The notes: generated from the letters alone by a model not told the origin. Counted from the stretch's first letter, positions 15,416 to 27,570 are shown. The stretch is DNA of 64,000 bases from Bradyrhizobiaceae bacterium Ga0074131 (GCA_001464035.1 LNEC01000006.1:62001-126000); one strand, 5' to 3'. Numbers and translations: made by a program.

Positions 15416-16582
15416 TCAATACGACTTCGGCATGCCCAGCACCTTCTCGGCGATGAAGCTGAGAACGAGCTGCGGGCTGATCGGGGCGATGCGCGGGATC
15501 AGAGATTCCCGCAAGTAACGCTCGACATGATACTCCTTGGCATAGCCGAATCCGCCATGGGTCATGACCGCCTGCTCGCAGGCCAGAAAACCGGCTTCCC
15601 CGGCGAGGTATTTCGCGGCATTGGCCGCCGGACCGCACGGCAGGCCCTGGTCGTACTGCCAGCCGGCTGACATCACCATCAGCCACGCCGCTTCCAATTC
15701 CATCCAGTTCTTCGCCAGGGGATGCTGGATCGCCTGGTTCTTGCCGATCGGACGGTTGAACACGATGCGGCTTTTCGCGTAATCCGTAGCTCGCTTCAGC
15801 GCGACCTTGCCGAGCCCGACCGCTTCGGCGGCGATCAGGATGCGCTCCGGATTCATCCCGTGCAGGATGTATTCGAAGCCGCGGCCTTCCTCGCCGATCC
15901 TGTCCTCGACCGGTATTTCGAAATTCTCAAAGAACAACTCGTTGGAGTCGACGGCCTTGCGGCCCATCTTCTCGATTTCGTGCACCGCGACGCGTTTCTT
16001 GTCGAAGTCGGTGTAGAACAGGCTGAGGCCGTGGGTCGGGTTCTTCACTTCCTCCAGCGGCGTGGTGCGCGCCAGTAGCAATATTTTGCTGGCGACCTGC
16101 GCCGTCGAGATCCAGACCTTTTGGCCGTTAACGACGTACTTGTCCCCCGACCGCACCGCACGGGTCTTCAACTGCGTGGTGTTCAGCCCGGTATTCGGTT
16201 CAGTAACGGCGAAACAAGACTTGTCGCTCCCATCGACGATCGGCGGCAGCATGCGGTGGCGCTGCTCGTCGGAGCCGAACACCACCACGGGATTGAGTCC
16301 GAACACGTTCATATGGACGGCGGAGGCGCCGGACATGCCGGCGCCGGATTCGGCAATTGTCCGCATCATGATCGCGGCATCGGTGATGCCCAGGCCCGAA
16401 CCGCCATACTCCTCGGGGATGCAGATGCCGAGCCAACCGGATTCCGCCAGCGCCCGATGGAAGTCGCCGGGGTAGCCGCCCTCCTTGTCCTTCTTCAGCC
16501 AATAGGCGTCGTCGAAACGGGTGCAGATCTTGCCGATCGCATCGCGGATCGATTCCTGGTTGGCGGTGAGTGCGAAATCCAT
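15416..16582 (-). CDS. Acyl-CoA dehydrogenase
   Basis: A 388-residue flavoprotein of usual family length. Visible are the FAD/substrate loop CFAVTEPNTG, the helix MNPERILIAAEAVG and the C-terminal MTHGGFGYAKEYHVERYLRE. The YEGT catalytic motif found in short- and medium-chain enzymes is absent near the C-terminus (the position reads IAPIS). Glu246 in the NPER helix sits where isovaleryl- and long-chain dehydrogenases keep their base. It lies 14 bases upstream of the thiolase-like gene and 4 bases after the CoA-transferase gene, so all are one operon. A branched acyl-CoA substrate is plausible. Confidence 0.9.
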   Translation of the reverse strand: MDFALTANQESIRDAIGKICTRFDDAYWLKKDKEGGYPGDFHRALAESGWLGICIPEEYGGSGLGITDAAIMMRTIAESGAGMSGASAVHMNVFGLNPVVVFGSDEQRHRMLPPIVDGSDKSCFAVTEPNTGLNTTQLKTRAVRSGDKYVVNGQKVWISTAQVASKILLLARTTPLEEVKNPTHGLSLFYTDFDKKRVAVHEIEKMGRKAVDSNELFFENFEIPVEDRIGEEGRGFEYILHGMNPERILIAAEAVGLGKVALKRATDYAKSRIVFNRPIGKNQAIQHPLAKNWMELEAAWLMVMSAGWQYDQGLPCGPAANAAKYLAGEAGFLACEQAVMTHGGFGYAKEYHVERYLRESLIPRIAPISPQLVLSFIAEKVLGMPKSY

Positions 16583-16586
16583 GGTC

Positions 16587-17798
16587 TCAACCCCTCGTGG
16601 CGCCGGGCGCCGCTATGGTCACGGCATCGCGCACCAACGCGGCGATCTCGTCGGCGGAGAAGCCGGCTTCTTGAAGAATTTCCTCGGCGTGTTCGTTCAG
16701 ACGCGGCGCCAGCCGCGCCGGTTCCGCTGCCGTGTCCGACCAGGTGGCGGAGACCTTCATGCTGCGGATTTTGCCCTCAGTCGGATGCTCGACCACGGGG
16801 AAGAAACCGGTCGCGACCAGATGCGGGTCCTGCAGAATGCTCTCGAGATCGTGCATCGGCATCACGGGCACGTCGGCCTTGACCAGCAACTCGGTCCATT
16901 CGGCGGTGGTCCGGGTCTCGAAGACGCGCGCAAGCTCAGCATAAACCGTGTTGATGTTGGTGGCGCGTCCGGCAAACGTCGCGAACTTCGGGTCGTTGCG
17001 CAGGTCGTCGCGGCCGGTCGCCTCGAAGAACGCGTTCCATTGCTTGTCGTTGTAGACGATCACGCAGATATAGCCGTCGGAGGTTTTGTATGGCCGCCGG
17101 TCGCGCGACAGGTGCCGCGCGTAGCCGCCCTTGTCGAGCGGCGGCTCGTAGGTCAGGCCGCCCATGTGATCGCCCATCACGAATCCCGCCATGGTCTCGA
17201 ACATCGGAATATCGACCCGCTGGCCGCGGCCGGTGCGGTCGCGATGCACCAGGCTGGCGCAGATCGCGCCGACTGCGGTCAGACCCACGATGCGGTCGAC
17301 CAGTGCGTTCGGCACATAGCGCGGCGTGTCGTCGCCGCCGACCGCCATCAGATGCGCCAGCGCCGATCCGCCCTGGATCAGGTCGTCATAGGCGGGTTTT
17401 GCGGCATAGGGCCCGTCCTGGCCAAAGCCGAACACGCCGGCATAGATCAGCCGCGGATTGATCTCCTCGACCACGTCATAGCCGAGTTGCAACCGCGCCA
17501 TCGCCTGCGGCCGGACGTTGTAGACCAGCACGTCGGCGGTCGCGATCAAGCGCAGCACGGCGTCGCGTCCCGCCGGCTTCTTCAGATCGAGGCAGATCGA
17601 GCGTTTGCTGCGGTTTGTGTTGAGAAATACCGGCCCCATGCCGGGATGCCGGGTCGGGCCGATCTGCCGCGTCACGTCGCCATCGGGTGTTTCGATCTTG
17701 ATGACGTCGGCGCCGTAGTCGCCGAGCATCTGGGTGGCATAGGGCCCCATCAGCACGGTCGTCATGTCGATGACCTTGATGCCCTCGAGTGGTCCCAT
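16587..17798 (-). CDS. CaiB/BaiF-family CoA transferase
   Basis: A 403-residue class III CoA transferase. The N-terminal fold begins GIKVIDMTTVLMGPYATQML, followed by GADVIKIETPDGD and later RIVGLTAVGAICASL and RTGRGQRVDIPMFETM, typical of the family. It moves CoA between carboxylic acids and would activate the pathway substrate. The ATG at 17798 was preferred; a GTG 33 bases upstream is also possible. It is the first gene of the CoA transferase, acyl-CoA dehydrogenase, thiolase-like and DUF35 operon. The substrate is not known. Confidence 0.88.
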   Translation of the reverse strand: MGPLEGIKVIDMTTVLMGPYATQMLGDYGADVIKIETPDGDVTRQIGPTRHPGMGPVFLNTNRSKRSICLDLKKPAGRDAVLRLIATADVLVYNVRPQAMARLQLGYDVVEEINPRLIYAGVFGFGQDGPYAAKPAYDDLIQGGSALAHLMAVGGDDTPRYVPNALVDRIVGLTAVGAICASLVHRDRTGRGQRVDIPMFETMAGFVMGDHMGGLTYEPPLDKGGYARHLSRDRRPYKTSDGYICVIVYNDKQWNAFFEATGRDDLRNDPKFATFAGRATNINTVYAELARVFETRTTAEWTELLVKADVPVMPMHDLESILQDPHLVATGFFPVVEHPTEGKIRSMKVSATWSDTAAEPARLAPRLNEHAEEILQEAGFSADEIAALVRDAVTIAAPGATRG

Positions 17799-17931
17799 GG
17801 CGCGGTTTGCTCCCGATGCAACGGTTTTCACCGCGCGATTTCGTTTCTCGGGCCTAGTAACGGCAGCGCGTCGGGAAGATCAAGGGCGTGGCGCGTATGG
17901 GCGTATGCGCTGGTGAGCGAAAAGAACTCAG

Positions 17932-18029
17932 CCGTCATCGTCCGCGAAGGCGAACGATCCAGTAAGCGCTGGCGTCTCAAGGCCGACGGCGACCGCGGAA
18001 TACTGGGCGGCCTTCGCGGGGCATGACGG
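17932..18029. repeat. Palindromic intergenic repeat, type B
   Basis: Two arms of about 30 bases are inverted around a 36-base centre. The left arm contains CCGTCAT...CCGCGAAGGC...CCAGTA, and the right arm is its complement with a few mismatches. The style matches dispersed palindromic elements of Bradyrhizobium. It fills the gap upstream of the CoA-transferase operon. Confidence 0.7.
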
Positions 18030-18085
18030 TTGCGGTTGCCGCCTCACCCGCAGTTCCGTCGTCAATACCTCGCCGTAAACGTCGC

Positions 18086-19255
18086 TTACTTCGCAGGTTC
18101 CAGCACGGACACGTAATTGGCGACCGCCGCACCGCCCATGTTGAAGATGCCTGCGAGCTTTGCATTCTTGATCTGCATGCCCTCCGGCGCCTGGCCAACC
18201 AGCTGCATCGCGGTCATCACATGCATGGAGACGCCGGTGGCGCCGATCGGGTGGCCCTTGGACTTCAGGCCGCCTGACGGATTGACCGGCAGCTTGCCGT
18301 CCTTCTGGGTCCAGCCTTCCTTGATGGCGCGGGCGCCCTGCCCGCGCGGCGTCAGGCCCATCGCTTCATACTCGATCAGTTCGGCGACGGTGAAGCAGTC
18401 GTGGGTTTCGACAAAGGACAGATCGGACAACTTCACGCCGGCCGACTGCAGCGCGCGCTGCCACGCCACGGTGCAGCCTTCGAACTGCAGGATGTCACGC
18501 TTCGACATCGGCAGGAAATCCTGTGCATGGGCGGTGGCGCGGATGCTGACCGCCTTGCCCATCGTCTTGGCGGTCTCGGAATCGGTCAGCACCAGTGCCG
18601 CGGCGCCGTCCGACACCAGCGAGCAGTCGGTGCGCTTCAGAGGACCCGCGACGAACGGATTTTTCTCGCTCTCGGAGCGGCAGAACTCGTAGCCAAAATC
18701 CTTGCGCATCTGGGCATAGGGATTGGCGACGCCGTTCTTGTGGTTCTTGGCGGCGATCATCGCCAGCGCATCGGACTGGTCGCCATATTTCTGGAAATAG
18801 GCCTGCGCGATCTTGCCGAAAACGCCTGCAAAGCCGCCGGGGGTGTCGCCGTCCTCGGGCAGATAGGACGCGCGCAGCAGGTTGCGGCCGATTTCGGCCG
18901 GCGGCGTCCGCGTCATCTGTTCGACGCCGACCACCAGCACGATCTTGGCCGCGCCCGCGTCGATCGCCCGGATGCCCTGATGCACCGCGGCCGAACCGGT
19001 GGCGCAGGCATTCTCTACCCGCGTCGCCGGCTTGAACCGCAAGGCGGGGTCGGCCTGCAGTACCAGCGAGGCGGTGAAATCCTGCGGCGAGAAGCCGGCG
19101 TTGAAATGCCCGAGCACGATTTCATCGACATCGCCAGCGGAAATGCCGGCGTCGGCCAGCGCGTCGGTCGCGACCTTCACCACGAGGCTCTCAACGGTTT
19201 CGGTATCGAACTTGCCGAACGGCGTGTGCGCCCATCCGACGATGCTGGCTGTCAT
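18086..19255 (-). CDS. Acetyl-CoA acetyltransferase-type thiolase (SCP2-like)
   Basis: A 389-residue thiolase with the nucleophile motif VENACATG intact (Cys in the expected place) and the His motif GGLKSKGHPIGATG. It should therefore catalyse thiolysis, unlike the thiolase-like protein encoded at 14.3-15.4 kb. The start MTASIVGW has a GGGAGAA site; a longer frame upstream lacks similarity. It stands alone between the type B repeat and the denD-like gene. It is probably the last step of an acyl-CoA oxidation pathway, with the substrate unknown. Confidence 0.9.
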   Translation of the reverse strand: MTASIVGWAHTPFGKFDTETVESLVVKVATDALADAGISAGDVDEIVLGHFNAGFSPQDFTASLVLQADPALRFKPATRVENACATGSAAVHQGIRAIDAGAAKIVLVVGVEQMTRTPPAEIGRNLLRASYLPEDGDTPGGFAGVFGKIAQAYFQKYGDQSDALAMIAAKNHKNGVANPYAQMRKDFGYEFCRSESEKNPFVAGPLKRTDCSLVSDGAAALVLTDSETAKTMGKAVSIRATAHAQDFLPMSKRDILQFEGCTVAWQRALQSAGVKLSDLSFVETHDCFTVAELIEYEAMGLTPRGQGARAIKEGWTQKDGKLPVNPSGGLKSKGHPIGATGVSMHVMTAMQLVGQAPEGMQIKNAKLAGIFNMGGAAVANYVSVLEPAK

Positions 19256-19504
19256 GGTCGTTCTCCCTGTCTTGCTCGGAGACTTTGTAGCCCATCGGCG
19301 GCCGGACTTCACGCCGGTTTCAGCGATTTCATGGCCCCGATCGCACATGGCCGTTATGCCGGTTCAGTTGACGGACCGATATCGGCGGCCGGGCACAGCC
19401 GGGAACTCGCCCGCCGCGAACACGGGCGGTGTCAGCGGTGTTTGTTTCATCCCTTCAGCGGCGGCCCCAAGAACGGTACGCCGCTCGCAATGATGAAGGC
19501 AGAC

Positions 19505-20491
19505 TCAGGCGACGAACTTGCCGCCCAGCTCGTCCTCGATGTGAATCCTGATGATGTCATCAAAAGTCTGTTCGGCGGTGGTGAAGCCGAGCTGGCGGGC
19601 CCTCTTGGCGTCGAAGTTACGCGGCCAGCCGGCGACAATGCTGATGATGAACGGATCGGGCTCGCGCTTGATCCGCGCCGCCACCTTGTCGCCCGCCACC
19701 CGCTTCAGCGCCGCGATCTCCTCGCCGACGGTCGCGGAGAGGCCGGGCATGGTGAGGTTGCGGCGCGCGCCGGCCGCGTCACTGTCCATCGTCGCCGCAT
19801 GCAGCAGGAAATTCACGGCGGAACGCGGCGAGGCATGCCAGTGGCGGACGTCTTCCGATACCGGCAGGACCGCTTCCTTGCCGGCCAGCGGCTCGCGCAA
19901 AATGTTGGAGAAGAACCCCGACGCCGCCTTGTTGGGCAGCCCAGGGCGAATGCAGATGGTCGGCAACCGGATGCCGATGCCGTCCAGGAAGCCGCGGCGC
20001 GAATAATCCGCCAGCAGCAGTTCGCCGATCGCCTTCTGGGTGCCGTAGCTTAGCAGCGGTGTGTGGAAGAACTCGTCGCCGATCGCGTCCGGAAACGGTG
20101 CGCCGAACACGGCGATCGACGAGGTGAAGACGATGCGGGGCTTGTAGCCGCCGCCAATCAGCCGGACGGCGTCGAACAGCATCCGCGTGCCGTCGAGATT
20201 GATGCGGTAGCCCTTGTCGAAATCGAGCTCGGCCTCGCCGGAAACGATCGCCGCGAGATGAAATATCACGTCGGGCCGGTCCGCCACCAGCGGCTCCGCG
20301 GCGCCCGGCACGGCGAAGTCGCAAGTGACGGTATCGACCGGAAAGCCAGGGTTCGCGGGCTTTGCCGGAGCGACCACGTCCTGCAGCGTCATGCGTGTGA
20401 TGTCGCGCTTGCCGAGGCGGCCATCGCGCAGCAGCCGCTCGGTCAGCTTGCGGCCGACCATGCCGGCGGCGCCCAGAACCAGAATGTGCAA
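19505..20491 (-). CDS. denD: NAD-dependent epimerase/dehydratase-family dehydrogenase, D-erythronate dehydrogenase-like
   Basis: A 328-residue extended SDR. The nucleotide motif GAAGMVGRKL is at the N-terminus, the catalytic pair is SYGTQKAIGELL (Tyr and Lys), and the substrate region contains RLPTICIRPGLPNKAASGFFSNILREPL. This length and pattern resemble DenD D-erythronate dehydrogenases; a uronate dehydrogenase role is the alternative. The start is TTG at 20491, supported by AAGGAG seven bases upstream. It is the last gene of the ABC importer operon, so it probably oxidises the imported sugar acid. Confidence 0.75.
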   Translation of the reverse strand: MHILVLGAAGMVGRKLTERLLRDGRLGKRDITRMTLQDVVAPAKPANPGFPVDTVTCDFAVPGAAEPLVADRPDVIFHLAAIVSGEAELDFDKGYRINLDGTRMLFDAVRLIGGGYKPRIVFTSSIAVFGAPFPDAIGDEFFHTPLLSYGTQKAIGELLLADYSRRGFLDGIGIRLPTICIRPGLPNKAASGFFSNILREPLAGKEAVLPVSEDVRHWHASPRSAVNFLLHAATMDSDAAGARRNLTMPGLSATVGEEIAALKRVAGDKVAARIKREPDPFIISIVAGWPRNFDAKRARQLGFTTAEQTFDDIIRIHIEDELGGKFVA

Positions 20492-20594
20492 AACCCAACT
20501 CCTTCTTGTTATTGAAACCTGGACGTAAGCAGGGCCGTATCATCATGGAGCCGAGAAACGCACATGGTTCTCGTTCACGCATCGAGCGCGGTGG

Positions 20595-21686
<1,092 letters not shown>

Positions 21687-21762
21687 TGCCGCTCTCTGTC
21701 CCCAGTCGTCCAGTTTTGTTGTGCCTTGGTGGCTTACTCCCCTTGGTAAGGCACTTCGTCCG

Positions 21763-22614
21763 CTAACCCTTGACGCTCCCTGTCACGCCCGAAACGTATT
21801 GTTCGACGAAGAACGAGTAGGCAATGGCCACCGGAATCGAGCCGAACAGCGCGCCGGCCATCAGCGGTCCCCAGAAAAACACGTCGCCGCGCACGAGTTC
21901 GGAGATGACGCCGACCGGCACGGTCTTCTGCTCCGGACTCGACAGGAACACGAGGGCATAGATGAACTCGTTCCAACTGAGGGTAAACGCGAAGATCATG
22001 GCGGACAGGATGCCCGGCACCGCCACGGGGATAATGATGTACAGCATCGCCTGCCAGCGTGTGGCGCCGTCGATACGCGCGCACTCCTCCAGCTCCTTCG
22101 GAACGGATTTGAAGTAGCCCATCATCAACCAGGTGCAGAACGGGATGAGAAAGGTCGGATAGCTCAGGATCAGCGACCAGGGCGTGTCGCCGAGGCTATA
22201 GGTGCGGATGATCTCGGACAGCGGAATGAAAAGCAGCGTCTGCGGCACCAGGTAGGTGACGAAAATGGTCGTACCGAGCAGTGCCGCGCCCCTGAAATTC
22301 AGCCGCGACAGCGCATAGCCGGCGAGCACGCCGCAAAACAGCGAGATGGCGGTTGCGACCACGGCAATGAACGTGGTGTTCCACATCCAGATCGCGAAAG
22401 TGGTTTCGCCGAACAGATACTTGAGGTGCGCCGTGGTTGGATTCCATGTCCAGAACGGCTTGTAATTGGCCCGATACCAGGGGATGTAAAGCTCACCATC
22501 CGGCCGGAACGTCGTGATGATCATCCAATAGAACGGGAACAGCAGGAAGATCAGGAAGATCGCCATGGGCAGGCGAAAGAACACCCACCGGCGCCAGATT
22601 GCACCTTCGATCAT
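21763..22614 (-). CDS. Sugar ABC transporter permease (MalG-like)
   Basis: A 283-residue integral membrane protein with six predicted helices. The coupling loop reads EECARIDGATRWQAMLYIIIPVAVPGI, the EAA motif that contacts the ATPase. The N-terminus has one helix, followed by a periplasmic segment rich in Trp. It pairs with the MalF-like permease encoded upstream and the binding protein at 24-25 kb. It lies in the middle of the operon, 76 bases before the ATPase gene. Confidence 0.92.
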   Translation of the reverse strand: MIEGAIWRRWVFFRLPMAIFLIFLLFPFYWMIITTFRPDGELYIPWYRANYKPFWTWNPTTAHLKYLFGETTFAIWMWNTTFIAVVATAISLFCGVLAGYALSRLNFRGAALLGTTIFVTYLVPQTLLFIPLSEIIRTYSLGDTPWSLILSYPTFLIPFCTWLMMGYFKSVPKELEECARIDGATRWQAMLYIIIPVAVPGILSAMIFAFTLSWNEFIYALVFLSSPEQKTVPVGVISELVRGDVFFWGPLMAGALFGSIPVAIAYSFFVEQYVSGVTGSVKG

Positions 22615-22702
22615 GGGTGGGATTCCAGAAGTGCAAGTGGATGAACGGCTCCCGGGCGGAAAGCCGGAGAGAACGGTGGTGGAGAGATAAAGCGATTGCT
22701 CA

Positions 22703-23644
22703 TCACCGCGTCTCCACCCTCCGGATGTACATCAGCTGGAAGATCACGATGCCAAACAGCAGCGGGAACATGGCGAGCGATACGGCGGCGCCTTGACTGA
22801 GCAGGCCGGTGCCGACGCCGAGCTGGTAGGCATAGGTCGCGAAAAGGTGAGTCGCATTGGCCGGGCCACCGCCAGTCATGACATAAACGATCTGGAAGTC
22901 GGAGAAGGTTTGGATCACCGAGAACAGCACGACGACCATGGTTACCGGCATCAGCAGCGGCCAGGTAATGTACCAGAACCGCTGCAACGGCTTGGCGCCG
23001 TCGATCGCAGCGGCCTCACCAAGGTCGGGGCTGATGGTCTGCAGGCCCGCCATCAGCGAAATGGCAAAGAACGGCACGCCGCGCCAGATGTTGACGATCA
23101 TGATCGACAGCATCGCGAGATCGCCATCGCCGAGCCAGTTGACGCCCGCTCCCGCGGCGACCACCCCAAGCTTGAACAGCATCCAGTTCAGCACCGAGAA
23201 CGTCGGATCGAACATCCACTTCCAGGCAAAGCATGCGAGCACGGTCGGCACGATGAACGGCAGCAGGATAAAGGCGCGCGTGAATGCCTTGAACTTGAAA
23301 TCGCGATTGAGTAGCAAAGCGAGCCAGAGACCCAGGATAAGTTTGAACACCGTCGTTACAAACGTGTAGAGGAACGTGTTGTAAACGACGGCGTGGAAAA
23401 TCGGGTCCTTCAACAGGCGCGCGAAGTTCTCGAAACCGACGAAATCGCCGATTATGCCGACCTTCGAATTGGTAACGGCGAGCAAAATCCCGCGCATGAA
23501 CGGGTAGGCAATGAACATCAGCAGCAGCGCGATCGTCGGCAACAGGAGGAGCATCGCGAGGTTGCCCTCGCTCTCCAACGGTCGCCATTTCGGCTTGCCG
23601 ACGATGATACCGCCGTGCGGAACAGATCCTGCAGTCGTCGTCAT
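22703..23644 (-). CDS. Sugar ABC transporter permease (MalF-like)
   Basis: A 313-residue membrane protein. A cytosolic N-terminus of about 30 residues precedes six or more helices, and the EAA loop reads GEAAAIDGAKPLQRFWYITWPLLMPVTM. The ATG at 23644 was chosen; a slightly longer frame adds residues unlike the family. It forms the heterodimeric channel with the MalG-like subunit and follows the binding-protein gene by about 125 bases. Confidence 0.9.
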   Translation of the reverse strand: MTTTAGSVPHGGIIVGKPKWRPLESEGNLAMLLLLPTIALLLMFIAYPFMRGILLAVTNSKVGIIGDFVGFENFARLLKDPIFHAVVYNTFLYTFVTTVFKLILGLWLALLLNRDFKFKAFTRAFILLPFIVPTVLACFAWKWMFDPTFSVLNWMLFKLGVVAAGAGVNWLGDGDLAMLSIMIVNIWRGVPFFAISLMAGLQTISPDLGEAAAIDGAKPLQRFWYITWPLLMPVTMVVVLFSVIQTFSDFQIVYVMTGGGPANATHLFATYAYQLGVGTGLLSQGAAVSLAMFPLLFGIVIFQLMYIRRVETR

Positions 23645-23768
23645 TACATCAATCCAGGTGCGGACGCATGAAGCCAAGTCCTTTGTCGCCTATGGACGGC
23701 GTACAGAGAAAAACGGCAATGCGGCAATGCCCCTGTCACCACGAGCGGCGACAGGGGACGGCTCGCGT

Positions 23769-25070
23769 TCAGGCGCCGTAGATCGATTTCAGCTGGCCCT
23801 CGCACGCCTTAACGGCGTCCTCGGCCGACTGGCCCTTGACGGCCGCCGCAAACATGTTGCCGATCAGGTATTTCGACAACACTTCGGCGGCTTTGGCATT
23901 CGACTCGCCGGGGTATCCGGCTGCCAAGCCTGTCTTGCCGATCAACGCGAACGGCGCCATCACCGGGTTAGCCGCCCACATCTTGTGCGACTCCCATCCG
24001 GCCGAGGCCGGCGTGTAGAAGCCCTGGCCCGTCTCGAACCACTGCTCGTAGTTGGCCTTGGTGTGCATGAACCGGAGCAGATCCTTGGCAGCCTTCTGGT
24101 TCTTCGAATAGGTCGGGATGACGTGCGATTGGACAAGGTGCAGACCAAATGACCCTTTCGGCCCAGCCGGCAACGCCGCATGCAGGATATCGTCCTTGAG
24201 CGGCTTGCCGTCGGCCGTCTTGTACTGGTCGGGCTTGCGCGAAGCCTCGATGTAGATCGACGCCCCGTTCAGCGTCGAGCAGATGGTGCTGGCCAGGAAG
24301 GCGCGGTTGTTCGACGAGTCGTCCCAGGCGAGACCACCTTCGTCCATCGAGTCCTTCCAGAAGGCGGTCATGTACTTGACGGCCTCAATGGTCTCCTTAG
24401 AGTTGATGGCGACCTTGCCCTTGTCGTCGACCTCGGCCCCGCCCATCGACCACAGGAACGGATACGCGAACCCGACCGGATCGCCAAACGACTGGCCGAG
24501 CGACTGCCCGATCGGAAAGCCCTTGGCCTTCAATTTCTTGCCCGCGTCGCGATAGGCGTCCCAGGTCTTGGGGAATTCGGTCAGCCCGATATCCTTGAAC
24601 ATCGAGACGCGCCAGGCGTTCAAGCCACCGACATAGTCCATCGGCACGCCGAAGAATTTGCCCTCCGACGAGCAGTTGGCCAATGCGGCCTTGTACCAGT
24701 TGCCCTGATCCTTTGAGACTTCCGCCGCGATGTCGGACACGTCGACGAGGCTCGCCTTGTAGAGTTGAGGGTGATTGTTGTTCAGCATGATCACATCGGG
24801 GCCGGCGCCGGCCTGAATGCCCGACGTGATGCGTGCCTGCAGATCGTTGGCGTTGACAGTCTCGAACTTGACCTTGATGCCGAGCGCCTTTTCGGCCTCG
24901 GGGAACAGCTTGGTCTTGAGAATGGCATCGCAGGCCGGAACGAAGTCATTCCAGCGCAGAATGTGCACTTCCGTCGTGCCCTGCGCGATGGCCGGCATCT
25001 TGACGGACGCCAGGACGGCGGCCATGCCGCCCGTGGTCTTCAGGAACTTGCGTCGATTGATCTTGGTCAT
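23769..25070 (-). CDS. Sugar ABC transporter substrate-binding protein with Tat-type signal
   Basis: A 433-residue extracytoplasmic binding protein (bacterial family 1, MalE-like). It opens with MTKINRRKFLKTTGGMAA, which contains the RRKFLK twin-arginine motif, so export is probably through Tat, folded. The mature part begins near AQGTTEVHILRWNDF. A strong GGGAGGGG site precedes the ATG. The ligand is not evident; the sugar-acid enzymes encoded around it suggest a sugar, polyol or aldonate. A LacI operator-like element lies upstream of the operon. Confidence 0.92.
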   Translation of the reverse strand: MTKINRRKFLKTTGGMAAVLASVKMPAIAQGTTEVHILRWNDFVPACDAILKTKLFPEAEKALGIKVKFETVNANDLQARITSGIQAGAGPDVIMLNNNHPQLYKASLVDVSDIAAEVSKDQGNWYKAALANCSSEGKFFGVPMDYVGGLNAWRVSMFKDIGLTEFPKTWDAYRDAGKKLKAKGFPIGQSLGQSFGDPVGFAYPFLWSMGGAEVDDKGKVAINSKETIEAVKYMTAFWKDSMDEGGLAWDDSSNNRAFLASTICSTLNGASIYIEASRKPDQYKTADGKPLKDDILHAALPAGPKGSFGLHLVQSHVIPTYSKNQKAAKDLLRFMHTKANYEQWFETGQGFYTPASAGWESHKMWAANPVMAPFALIGKTGLAAGYPGESNAKAAEVLSKYLIGNMFAAAVKGQSAEDAVKACEGQLKSIYGA

Positions 25071-25252
25071 AGACTCCCCTCCCTGGGAATTAATGGTTAA
25101 GCGCTTCCAAATCTGCGGCGTGGCTCTTAAGGCCCGTTGACCGAACAAAGATCGAATTCTGCCGGCGACGCCTGCACGAATGTATACATCGCCAGCCGGA
25201 AACTCCATCCAGATCTTGCCGCCAGCGAATGGAATGCCGTCCGGCGATCATT

Positions 25253-26320
<1,068 letters not shown>

Positions 26321-26445
26321 CCGCTCCCTCCCTGTTGCGCGGCACCATTCGGCGGAAGCCGTCGCTGCTTTGTTTCTCAACTTCGTTTGCCGAAGCTGAA
26401 CTCGATACGGCATTCTCCGCAATCCGACCACCATTATCAATCTTG

Positions 26446-26459
26446 TGGTAGCGCTGTCA
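26446..26459. promoter_or_regulatory. Putative LacI-family operator in the divergent promoter region
   Basis: TGGTAGCGCTGTCA is a LacI-type palindrome centred on AGCGCT with five of seven pairs matching. It lies between the ABC operon and the LacI gene, so one protein could repress both. Its GGTAGCGCT core is identical to the site before the dehydratase gene. Confidence 0.65.
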
Positions 26460-26501
26460 ACAGTTGTTCAACTGCCGGAATTGCTGTGATAAGACCGCAT
26501 C

Positions 26502-27533
26502 ATGGAACGGAAGCGAGCGAAGTCTGGCGAAATCCGGCTTACCGAAGTTGCCAAATTGGCGGGGGTGAGCCCGATCACCGCGTCGCGATTTTTTCGAAAT
26601 CCGCAAGCGCTGTCGCTGAGCAAACGGGAGCGCGTGGCGAGTGCCGCGAAAGAATTGGGCTATGTGCCGAACCTGGCGGCGCGCGCGCTCGCCTCGCAAC
26701 GAACCGAAGTGATCGGCGTCCTGATTCCGTCCCTGACCAACAACGTGTTCTCCGACGTGCTGCGCGGCATCTACGATGCCTCGGAGGGAAGCCGCTACAG
26801 CATCCAGCTCGCCAATACGCGCTACTCCATCCTGCAAGAAGAGCAGTTGCTGCGCCTGTTCCAGGCCCAGAAGCCGGCCGGACTGATCGTGACCGGCATT
26901 GACCAGACCGCGGAATCCCGCGCGGTCATGGAAGCCATGAACTGCCCGATCGCGCAGATCATGGAAATCGGCCCCGATCCGGTCGACATGATGGTGGGAT
27001 TTTCTCATTATGACGCTGCATTTGCAGCGGTTTCTCATCTTGTTGAGCAAGGGTTCAAACGCATCGGTTTCGTCGGCGCGCAAATGGATCCGCGAATGCA
27101 GCGAAGGTTCGGCGGCTACCGCGACGCGATGAAGGCCGCCTCGCTGTTCGCTCCGCGCCTCATTGTGACCACGCCGGTGCCGACCTCCATCACGTTGGGG
27201 GGATCCGTATTCTCCGACCTGCTTTCGAAGGCCCCTGACATCGACGCGGTCTGTTGCGGCAACGACGATCTGGCGCTCGGCGTGCTGTTTGAATGCCAGC
27301 GGCGGCATTTGTCGGTGCCCGAAGACATGGCGATTGTCGGCTTCAATGATCTCGAATTCATGGCTTCCGCCGTCCCTCCCCTCACCAGTGTGCGAACCAA
27401 CCGCTATGAGATGGGCCGCAGCGCCGTTACCATGGTAACGGCAGCGATCGAAGGTAATCGTCCACCGCAGCCTGTTCTCGACCTCGGTTTCCAGCTTATG
27501 ATCCGGGAAAGTTCGTCGCCTCGGCACAACTGA
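26502..27533 (+). CDS. LacI-family transcriptional repressor (GntR/KdgR-like)
   Basis: A 343-residue repressor. The helix-turn-helix and hinge are at residues 12-60 (IRLTEVAKLAGVSPITASRF ... LGYVPNLAARAL), followed by a periplasmic-binding-type sensor domain (VIGVLIPSLTNNVF). Operators of the GGTAGCGCT type lie on both sides of the gene. The position between an ABC importer and sugar-acid enzymes indicates a local repressor that responds to a pathway intermediate. The effector is unknown. Confidence 0.92.
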   Translation: MERKRAKSGEIRLTEVAKLAGVSPITASRFFRNPQALSLSKRERVASAAKELGYVPNLAARALASQRTEVIGVLIPSLTNNVFSDVLRGIYDASEGSRYSIQLANTRYSILQEEQLLRLFQAQKPAGLIVTGIDQTAESRAVMEAMNCPIAQIMEIGPDPVDMMVGFSHYDAAFAAVSHLVEQGFKRIGFVGAQMDPRMQRRFGGYRDAMKAASLFAPRLIVTTPVPTSITLGGSVFSDLLSKAPDIDAVCCGNDDLALGVLFECQRRHLSVPEDMAIVGFNDLEFMASAVPPLTSVRTNRYEMGRSAVTMVTAAIEGNRPPQPVLDLGFQLMIRESSSPRHN

Positions 27534-27570
27534 CCGCCTGAGGTCCGATCAAATCGGTGTAGCAAAAATT

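Noticed and set aside
16521-18026. 501-codon plus-strand frame over the CaiB gene
   Set aside because: Shadow of the CoA transferase gene and of the type B repeat; no motif.
25099-25106. AAGCGCTT as a third LacI operator
   Set aside because: Only the central eight bases are palindromic and the flanks do not match; kept as a note, not as a feature.
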